DNA from: Thermoplasmata archaeon
GTDB lineage: Archaea > Thermoplasmatota > Thermoplasmata > Thermoplasmatales > Thermoplasmataceae
NCBI GenBank assembly: GCA_021826835.1
Contig: JAKAYH010000138.1
Span: forward strand, 1 to 6,353
Direction: 5' to 3'
Length of the DNA stretch: 6,353 nucleotides
In this document: positions 1 to 4,033 of the stretch, piece after piece
How the letters are laid out: every line of letters begins with the position of its first letter
Position numbering within the stretch: position 1 is the first letter of the stretch
Notes under the pieces: model-generated
Databases searched by the model: none
What the model saw: only the letters and a program-made list of their open reading frames with translations
Told to the model about the DNA's origin: nothing
Made by a program: the position numbers and the translations under genes

Positions 1-773
1 ATTACATGTTCAGGGTTCGATGCTCTGGGTATTGGAAAAATGTTGTCCCCTTTTGAGAGTAGCCAGTTCAGTGCTACATGGACAGGCTTTGAACCCTTGT
101 GATTCTCAACAATCCTGCTGATAGTTGATTCCTTATCTACACCTTTTACCAATTTTCCATGTGCAAGTGGATAGTAGGCAAGCAAAGCCATTTTATTCTT
201 TTTGCAATATTCCAATATTCCGTTATTTTCCAATTGCCTGTCATAAAGGTTATAACACATCTGCGTGGAGGCTATTTCATATTTCTTCATCTGGGAAACA
301 GCATCCATTGTCCTGGCAAGGTTGAAATTGCTAATTCCAATATAACGTATTTTGCCTTCATCCAGCAATTTTTCCATTTCCATAAGAGTTTCCTTCACTG
401 GAATAAAATGGGAAGGAAAATGTATCTGGTAAAGATCTATGTAATCAGTTCCGAGATTTTTCAAACTTCTAATGCAAGCTTTTCTTATCTTATAGCTGCT
501 TAGATGGTTGCTGAATGCTTTTGTTGCAATAAAAACACTATCCCGGTTTCTATCTTTAATGGCTTCTTTGACTACCTCTTCTGTTCCATATAACTCTGCA
601 GTATCAATCAGTGTAATTCCATGATCCAATCCAGATTTCAATGCTTCGACGTTTGCCCTGTTTACTCCCTTCAGGTGTAGTTTTCTTGAAATGATAAAAG
701 CGGGATCGTAATAAGTTCCCATACCAATGGAAGAAATCTTGATTCCTGTTTTGCCAAATTCCCTGTATTCCAT
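1..773 (-). CDS. Aldo/keto reductase family protein, C-terminus cut by window edge
   Basis: The frame is open from the ATG at 773-771 to the left edge: 257 codons, truncated. It is an NAD(P)H-dependent (beta/alpha)8 oxidoreductase of the aldo/keto reductase superfamily, cytosolic, reducing carbonyls to alcohols; the substrate cannot be told. The family tetrad is visible: D57 and Y62 in LIDTAELYG, K85 in FIATKAF, H118 in IDLYQIHFP. GISNFN (146-151) and the cofactor-loop motif PIPRASNPEH (about 247-256) follow in the expected order. The N-terminus MEYREFGKTGIKISSIGMGT is typical and supports the start. Family members are commonly about 280-330 residues, so a few tens of residues are probably missing. 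There is no SD motif; a TATA-like box at 791-805 suggests a leaderless message separate from the four-TM gene upstream. All key residues seen so far are intact. Confidence 0.95.
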   Translation of the reverse strand, partial: MEYREFGKTGIKISSIGMGTYYDPAFIISRKLHLKGVNRANVEALKSGLDHGITLIDTAELYGTEEVVKEAIKDRNRDSVFIATKAFSNHLSSYKIRKACIRSLKNLGTDYIDLYQIHFPSHFIPVKETLMEMEKLLDEGKIRYIGISNFNLARTMDAVSQMKKYEIASTQMCYNLYDRQLENNGILEYCKKNKMALLAYYPLAHGKLVKGVDKESTISRIVENHKGSKPVHVALNWLLSKGDNIFPIPRASNPEHV

Positions 774-790
774 AATAAGGAAAAGAGTTC

Positions 791-805
791 AATAAATTAA
801 ATATT
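791..805 (-). promoter_or_regulatory. TATA-like box for the aldo/keto reductase gene
   Basis: Read on the minus strand this is AATATTTAATTTATT, centred about 25 nt upstream of the ATG at 773. That is the spacing of an archaeal TATA box to its start site, so transcription would begin at or next to the start codon. No purine-rich SD motif lies just before the ATG, which fits a leaderless mRNA. Assigned from composition and spacing only. Confidence 0.5.
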
Positions 806-815
806 CTGTTTTTAC

Positions 816-1316
816 TTATTTAAATGTAGCAACTCCGACAAAACAACATATAAGGGCTCCGAATGTGAGAAAATATCCAAGACCCATTTTATAGGGGAAA
901 TTTGATGCATTTGAAGATAAGCTAACTAACCCTTCATAAAATAAAATCATTGTGCCAATGGCCCCAAGACCACCAATAAAAAGAGAAGCTCTGCCACCAC
1001 TTTTATATCCAAAAATAATCAGCAAAGCTGAGGATGCGGTTGTGAACAAGGTCAATAACGAGGTAGAAAATGCAGCTACCATGTAATTTACAGTCTGCGA
1101 TGAAAAATTTGAATTTGATGACCACCAGTAAACAGAATTTGATGAATTTCCAAAAGTATAAATCGTTCCCCAATAATAATAGGACGTGTTTCCAGAAAAT
1201 AAACCAAAATTTGAAGGTAAATAAGCATCCCTGACGCTTATTGACAAGATTGTATAAAGAAATGCAATGGAGGAAAGTGCAATCACAAGATTCTTTGAAT
1301 CTGCTCGTTTTGCCAT
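816..1316 (-). CDS. Small four-TM membrane protein with polar Ser/Asn/Tyr/Trp-rich loop, function unknown
   Basis: A 166-residue protein I do not recognise. Hydrophobic segments lie at about 10-28, 76-103, 109-127 and 145-163, so it is probably a four-helix membrane protein. The basic N-terminus (MAKRADSK) suggests it starts inside the cell. Residues 29-74, between helices 1 and 2, would then face outside and are unusually rich in Ser, Asn, Tyr, Trp and Gly, with N-glycosylation-type sequons at N43, N57 and N70; another lies at N136 in the second outer loop. Two adjacent cysteines (157-158) sit in the last helix. Neighbours on both sides are soluble enzymes with their own promoter-like boxes, so context gives no function. 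The start is the ATG preceded by a TATA-like box at leaderless distance. Composition and membrane layout support a real gene. Confidence 0.8.
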   Translation of the reverse strand: MAKRADSKNLVIALSSIAFLYTILSISVRDAYLPSNFGLFSGNTSYYYWGTIYTFGNSSNSVYWWSSNSNFSSQTVNYMVAAFSTSLLTLFTTASSALLIIFGYKSGGRASLFIGGLGAIGTMILFYEGLVSLSSNASNFPYKMGLGYFLTFGALICCFVGVATFK

Positions 1317-1336
1317 ATAATGGAAATATTCTTCTC

Positions 1337-1350
1337 ATATAAATATTTTA
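1337..1350 (-). promoter_or_regulatory. TATA-like box for the four-TM protein gene
   Basis: The minus-strand reading TAAAATATTTATAT is centred about 27 nt upstream of the ATG at 1316, in a 75-bp gap after the VOC gene. The spacing fits leaderless transcription. An ATG at 1338 directly after the box opens a different frame and is not taken as a start. Confidence 0.5.
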
Positions 1351-1391
1351 AATTTCATGTTTAAAATAACTGTCCGGTGGATATAGAATTA

Positions 1392-1784
1392 TCAACGAAA
1401 TTCCATATCAAATTCATGTTTAACGGGATATTTCTTCAAATCCTGGAAAAACCCAAGTCTGTTTGACCATGGATCATTAAAATTGCACCATCTAACCGTT
1501 CCAGGAATTTCCTCAACCCTTGTCGCATCAGCCTTAAGTTCCCTTATAATTCTTGCTCTTTCAGAATCAATATCAGATACCCCAAAACGCATTCTCCCTG
1601 ATTGCGTTTGTGAATTATCGATCTTTTTTTCAGATATTTGGAGCCATAAGTCCGGTATAATTTCCCATTCAAGATAATCTTCAAAGGGGGTTGCATCAGG
1701 ATCTCTTCCAATGATATTTGTGTACCATACCAATGCATCGTTAATATCTCCAACAAATATCTGAATAGTATATCCATTTACCAT
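1392..1784 (-). CDS. VOC superfamily (glyoxalase/bleomycin-resistance fold) protein
   Basis: A 130-residue cytosolic protein with the layout of one VOC module, two beta-alpha-beta-beta-beta repeats. The first half opens with YTIQIFVGDINDALVWYTNI, the usual 'strand - D - helix with WY' pattern. The second half carries FGVSDID (about 67-73) and the signature FNDPWSNRLGFFQDL (102-116), matching the family's DPxGNxxgfxq ending. VOC proteins are metal-dependent lyases, isomerases or dioxygenases, or metal-free binding proteins. The usual first and last metal ligands (His/Glu) appear to be Q8 and Q114, so a classical glyoxalase I site is doubtful and the substrate is unknown. The ATG start at 1784 follows a TATA-like box at leaderless spacing located just past the stop of the CinA-like gene, so it may be transcribed on its own as well as by read-through. 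Confidence 0.85.
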   Translation of the reverse strand: MVNGYTIQIFVGDINDALVWYTNIIGRDPDATPFEDYLEWEIIPDLWLQISEKKIDNSQTQSGRMRFGVSDIDSERARIIRELKADATRVEEIPGTVRWCNFNDPWSNRLGFFQDLKKYPVKHEFDMEFR

Positions 1785-1803
1785 ATGATCATATTTTAAG
1801 GCG

Positions 1804-1815
1804 GATATATTAAAT
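1804..1815 (-). promoter_or_regulatory. TATA-like box for the VOC protein gene
   Basis: On the minus strand this reads ATTTAATATATC, centred about 26 nt before the ATG at 1784 and lying almost entirely in the 32-bp gap after the upstream stop codon (1817-1819). The spacing fits a leaderless start at the ATG. TGATC just before the start resembles part of an archaeal SD but lies only 2 nt from the ATG, too close to be convincing. Confidence 0.55.
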
Positions 1816-1816
1816 T

Positions 1817-2587
1817 TTAGAGTTTATTTAGAATTATACTATCAATTTCCTGTTTGATCTGTTGAGCTAGTTCTTCCAGTCTTTTTCTTGATTTTCCATA
1901 GCCGTATATCTCAATAGTAACTTTCCTGTTCATAGTTTCCCTTGATTCTGGATGCGTCTTAATAAGCATTTCATAATTGTATTTCTTAATCAGTTCCTTC
2001 ACATATGGTGCAATTTTGCTCTCCAATAAACCCTTTACATCATATTCCAATGAATAATAATCAATTCCAGAAGGTCCCAAATATCTAGAAATTTCTGGAA
2101 GCATAGCCCTCATTTCAGACGGCACTCCGGGAATTGAAAAAATTACCTTCCCATTATATTTAAGAATCATGCCTGGGGCTGTTCCAATAGTGTTGTGCAA
2201 TATTTCTGCCCCAACCGGCATTACTGCCATTTTAAGCCTTTCCGGAGTGAATTCCATCCCTCTTTCAGTTAATTTTTTTAAGATTTCTGAATAGGCATAT
2301 TCATTTACGACAAGTTCCAGTTTCAGATTCAGGGCAATAGATTCCACCGTAATGTCATCAACTGTGGGGCCTAAGCCACCGGTTGTAATAATTATATCAC
2401 ATTTCTGGAAAAGAAATTCAAGTGAATCACCTATCTCTTCCTTGATATCTCTACATGCAAGTATGTATGAAATTTCATACCCTAAATTGGTCAGGAAATT
2501 GGAAATATCTGAAGCATTCGTGTTAATTGTCCTGCCCTTGACAATTTCGTTTCCTATGGATATTATTCCTATTTTAATACAGATCAC
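1817..2587 (-). CDS. CinA N-terminal / MoaB-Mog-like domain protein (COG1058 type)
   Basis: A 256-residue cytosolic protein of the molybdopterin-binding-fold group that includes the N-terminal domain of CinA. Motifs in order: IISIGNEIVKGRTINTN (8-24), TTGGLGPTVDDIT (68-80, the family's diagnostic TGGLGPTxDD loop), NTIGTAPGM (132-140) and PGVPSEM (153-159). In bacterial CinA this domain, related to ADP-ribose pyrophosphatase activity, is fused to a C-terminal NMN deamidase domain. That domain is absent here, as is usual for archaeal stand-alone members, and residues 170-256 form only a short alpha/beta tail. Archaeal databases often label such proteins 'NMN deamidase-related'; the actual activity is unproven. 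The start is GTG, because an in-frame stop lies 9 nt upstream and the next in-frame ATG is past residue 100. A GAAAGGA motif sits only 1 nt before the GTG, overlapping the stop of the upstream microprotein, which suggests translational coupling. Confidence 0.9.
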   Translation of the reverse strand: MICIKIGIISIGNEIVKGRTINTNASDISNFLTNLGYEISYILACRDIKEEIGDSLEFLFQKCDIIITTGGLGPTVDDITVESIALNLKLELVVNEYAYSEILKKLTERGMEFTPERLKMAVMPVGAEILHNTIGTAPGMILKYNGKVIFSIPGVPSEMRAMLPEISRYLGPSGIDYYSLEYDVKGLLESKIAPYVKELIKKYNYEMLIKTHPESRETMNRKVTIEIYGYGKSRKRLEELAQQIKQEIDSIILNKL

Positions 2588-2588
2588 A

Positions 2589-2595
2589 TCCTTTC
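2589..2595 (-). promoter_or_regulatory. SD-like motif at very short spacing before the GTG start of the CinA-like gene
   Basis: Minus-strand GAAAGGA overlaps the TGA of the 33-residue ORF (2594-2596) and leaves a single nucleotide before GTG 2587. This is closer than normal for an SD. Either initiation relies on a ribosome terminating nearby, or the true start is a rarer codon slightly downstream, such as ATT at 2578 (spacing about 10), which would give a family-typical N-terminus of IKIGIISIGNE. Confidence 0.4.
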
Positions 2596-2695
2596 AGGGC
2601 AAAACCACGTTCAAATATCCCACAATAAACATTATCACTGCTGTCAGAATAATAAATAATATTACCATTAACATTTCCCAGTTCCTGCTTCTCAT
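2594..2695 (-). CDS. 33-residue single-TM microprotein upstream of the CinA-like gene
   Basis: ATG 2695-2693 to TGA 2596-2594 gives MRSRNWEMLM followed by VILFIILTAVIMFIVGYLNV and VLP. The pattern is a short basic/aromatic N-terminus and one continuous hydrophobic helix (about 8-30), so it would sit in the membrane with its N-terminus inside. I do not recognise a family. Support for it being real: a TATA-like box at leaderless distance from its ATG; no other gene in the 100 bp before the CinA-like GTG; its stop lies 6 nt from that GTG; and the CinA-like SD motif overlaps its stop, as in coupled operons. Against: it is very short and AT-rich, and hydrophobic ORFs arise easily in such DNA. It could instead be a translated leader controlling the gene downstream. 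Confidence 0.6.
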   Translation of the reverse strand: MRSRNWEMLMVILFIILTAVIMFIVGYLNVVLP

Positions 2696-2714
2696 ATACG
2701 AATATTCTTTTTAT

Positions 2715-2725
2715 GATAATATATC
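2715..2725 (-). promoter_or_regulatory. TATA-like box for the microprotein/CinA-like operon, nearly palindromic
   Basis: Minus-strand GATATATTATC is centred about 25 nt before ATG 2695, leaderless spacing. The plus strand of the same 11 bp reads GATAATATATC, so the element is nearly symmetric and could also drive transcription rightward into 2746-3039. No other A/T box nearby has better spacing for the minus-strand unit. Confidence 0.5.
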
Positions 2726-2796
2726 TATTGAAACATTTAACAGAAACCTTATGGAATTACAATTTTTGGCTAATAATCCACTAACTTCCGATACGA

Positions 2797-3039
2797 ATGA
2801 ATTTTGAATATCTTATTAATCACAACGCCAACAGCATTCCTCACGTAACTATCCTGGAAACTATAAGAAAGTTGTTCATAAAAAATCCCCATGCAGTGAT
2901 TGATCCGAAAGAACTTTTTCATGAGATTGGGAATGTCCCTGTTGAGCAGCATGAATGGACAAATGGATTGCAGGCATATCACGTTTCTATTTACTCAGGG
3001 ATTTATGCGATTGCAGTACCGATATCCACAAACTTGTGA
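2797..3039 (+). pseudogene. Unidentified 80-codon reading frame, possible gene remnant
   Basis: ATG 2797 to TGA 3039 encodes 80 residues of balanced, soluble composition, including NPHAVIDPKELFHEIGNVPV and EQHEWTNGLQAY, that reads like real protein and not like frame noise. I recognise no family with confidence. There is no SD before the ATG and no TATA box at leaderless distance. An 18-codon ORF beginning at 2751 (MELQFLANNPLTSDTNEF) stands at a plausible distance from the box at 2715-2725 and ends inside this frame's start, so the two may be one gene split by a frameshift. After the stop, the same frame continues with further protein-like stretches (3040-3084 and 3088-3159) between stops. 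The 'GNxPVEQ' string and a trailing SMGNTSKLGNGFS faintly recall the C-terminal tails of archaeal TnpB proteins. That resemblance is weak. A small intact gene of unknown function remains possible. Confidence 0.35.
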
Positions 3040-3175
3040 ATTCTAAGTATGGGAAATACATCAAAACTTGGTAATGGTTTCTCGTAAAACCACCCAGACT
3101 TGAGGGATGAAGACGAAATGGAAACAAAAGTTAGAACATACAATCCTATGGATGGATAGTATGTCAGAAAAGGAA

Positions 3176-3187
3176 AATATTTATTTT
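3176..3187 (+). promoter_or_regulatory. TATA-like box of the DUF211 operon
   Basis: AATATTTATTTT lies about 46 nt (centre) before ATG 3228. A start site about 25 nt downstream would fall near 3206-3208 and give a leader of roughly 20 nt carrying the SD at 3216-3220. This differs from the leaderless spacing of the minus-strand genes. Confidence 0.55.
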
Positions 3188-3215
3188 ATTTCAGTTATAA
3201 CCCTAACAAATATAC

Positions 3216-3220
3216 AGGTG
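3216..3220 (+). promoter_or_regulatory. Ribosome binding site of the DUF211 gene
   Basis: AGGTG, an archaeal-type SD, lies 7 nt before ATG 3228. It fixes the start of the first gene of the operon. Confidence 0.65.
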
Positions 3221-3227
3221 CAAAAAG

Positions 3228-3512
3228 ATGAATATACGCAGATTAATTCTTGACGTGGGCAAAGGTCTTAATAAACCTACTTTGATGGAATTATCAGAGG
3301 CTATTGTTACTGTTAAGGGAGTTGAAGGGGTTAATATCAGTGTTATGGACATAGATATTGAGACTATGGGTATGAACGTTACAATTGAAGGCTCAAATAT
3401 CAACTATGAGGAAATTATAAAGAAAATTGAAAATTCCGGAGCCGTAGTGCATTCTGTAGATGAGGTTGCAGTAGGTTCCAAACTTATAGAGAATATAAGG
3501 CGTGAAACTTGA
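3228..3512 (+). CDS. DUF211 family protein (small ferredoxin-fold protein)
   Basis: At 94 residues this is the full length of the archaeal DUF211 family (COG1888). Family features in order: IRRLILDVGKGLNKPTLMEL (3-22), VKGVEGVNISVMDIDIET (29-46), MNVTIEGSNINYEEIIKKIE (49-68) and the conserved tail GAVVHSVDEVAVG (71-83). The alternating strands and helices fit the small ferredoxin-like alpha/beta sandwich known for the family, whose members assemble into oligomers; the biochemical role is unsettled. Acidic residues D41, D43 and E45 and H75/D78 are clustered in conserved motifs and could bind a cation. It is probably cytosolic. It leads a tightly packed operon: its TGA overlaps the TTG of the VIT-like gene by 4 nt (TTGA), so the two are translationally coupled. 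That points to work together at the membrane, perhaps as a soluble sensor or accessory subunit; the role is inference. Confidence 0.93.
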   Translation: MNIRRLILDVGKGLNKPTLMELSEAIVTVKGVEGVNISVMDIDIETMGMNVTIEGSNINYEEIIKKIENSGAVVHSVDEVAVGSKLIENIRRET

Positions 3513-4033
3513 ACAATAAGTTTCTGTTTCCAATGGCCATAGGTTTGATTGACGGGCTTATCACTGCCCTTATTATTGCAAGCAATGCCATTCTTTCTGA
3601 TCTTTCAATTTCATTATATGCTGCTATAAGGATATCAGGTGGATCATCCATGGTCGGGGCAACCAGTTATCTTCTTGCGGAATATGGGGAAAAAAGAACT
3701 GACATGGTTAGAATAGCAAGACACCTTAATCCAGTTACATTGAAATCAAGCAAGAACAGATCTGTTCAGATGAGAATACTTATGGAGTCCATTCTTGGTG
3801 GTAGTGTTGCACTCTCTTTTGGCTTTATTGGTGCAATGATTCCACTTGCATTTTATTCAATATTTGACATGAATCCGTTAATTTCGATTTCTGTCACTTT
3901 TATTGCGCTTTCACTTACTGGCTTATACATGGGATACGAGGCTGAAGGCAGTGCGATGATGTGGATAATTGCGCTTGATTCTGTAGGGTTTCTCATGTTA
4001 ATATTGGGAAATTATCTGAGGATTTTTCAATGA
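3509..4033 (+). CDS. VIT1/CCC1-like five-TM membrane protein (TIGR00267-type)
   Basis: A 174-residue membrane protein with hydrophobic segments at about 5-28, 36-57, 91-116, 122-143 and 149-171. The opening GLIDGLITALIIASN (12-26) and RISGGSSMVGATSYLLAEYGEKR (41-63) match the pattern of VIT/CCC1 proteins: an acidic residue in helix 1, then a Gly/Ser/Met-rich helix 2 ending in an E-Y signature. VIT proteins move Fe2+/Mn2+ across membranes. Here the loop between helices 2 and 3 (about 64-90) is short and basic and lacks the Glu-rich metal-binding helices of plant VIT1, so metal transport is plausible but not shown. The size and archaeal origin suggest the TIGR00267 subgroup. The start is TTG overlapping the DUF211 stop; AAGG and CGTGA lie upstream at 8 and 3 nt. 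Its TGA overlaps the next ATG (ATGA). Confidence 0.8.
   Translation: MNNKFLFPMAIGLIDGLITALIIASNAILSDLSISLYAAIRISGGSSMVGATSYLLAEYGEKRTDMVRIARHLNPVTLKSSKNRSVQMRILMESILGGSVALSFGFIGAMIPLAFYSIFDMNPLISISVTFIALSLTGLYMGYEAEGSAMMWIIALDSVGFLMLILGNYLRIFQ
4018..4023 (+). promoter_or_regulatory. Ribosome binding site of the 477-residue membrane protein
   Basis: GAGGAT lies inside the end of the VIT-like gene, 6 nt before ATG 4030. It supports that start and shows translation within the operon does not depend only on the ATGA overlap. Confidence 0.6.

Larger units (their letters stand above)
2696..3227. other. About 530-bp stretch without a confirmed gene
   Basis: This interval separates the leftward genes from the rightward operon. 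It contains the bidirectional TATA-like element at 2715-2725, a weak 18-codon plus-strand ORF at 2751-2807 (starts MELQFLANN), an unidentified 80-codon frame at 2797-3039, and about 130 bp (3040-3170) with no good ORF but with further protein-like codons in the same frame, interrupted by stops. It ends with the promoter and SD of the DUF211 operon. I see no tRNA, no rRNA, no CRISPR repeats and no obvious C/D-box pair. Confidence 0.6.

Noticed and set aside
159..503. Plus-strand reading frame of 114 codons
   Set aside because: It lies entirely antisense to the aldo/keto reductase, whose active-site motifs are intact; its translation has no family-like pattern.
604..792. Minus-strand 62-codon frame
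   Set aside because: It overlaps the aldo/keto reductase in another frame of the same strand; the reductase frame carries all the homology.
1003..1338. Minus-strand 111-codon frame with ATG right after an A/T box
   Set aside because: It overlaps the four-TM protein out of frame, gives an erratic Cys/Phe-rich translation and leaves no spacing between box and ATG.
2352..2807. Plus-strand 151-codon frame
   Set aside because: Its first 80 codons are antisense to conserved motifs of the CinA-like protein; only its last 18 codons (from 2751) were kept as a possible gene fragment.
3089..3110. Short C-run/G-run segment as a terminator hairpin
   Set aside because: Only about three consecutive base pairs can form and no T-run follows; it is mentioned only as a possible trace of a mobile-element end.
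2696..3227. tRNA, C/D-box RNA or CRISPR in the gene-poor region
   Set aside because: No cloverleaf, no paired RUGAUGA/CUGA boxes and no repeated units were found by eye.
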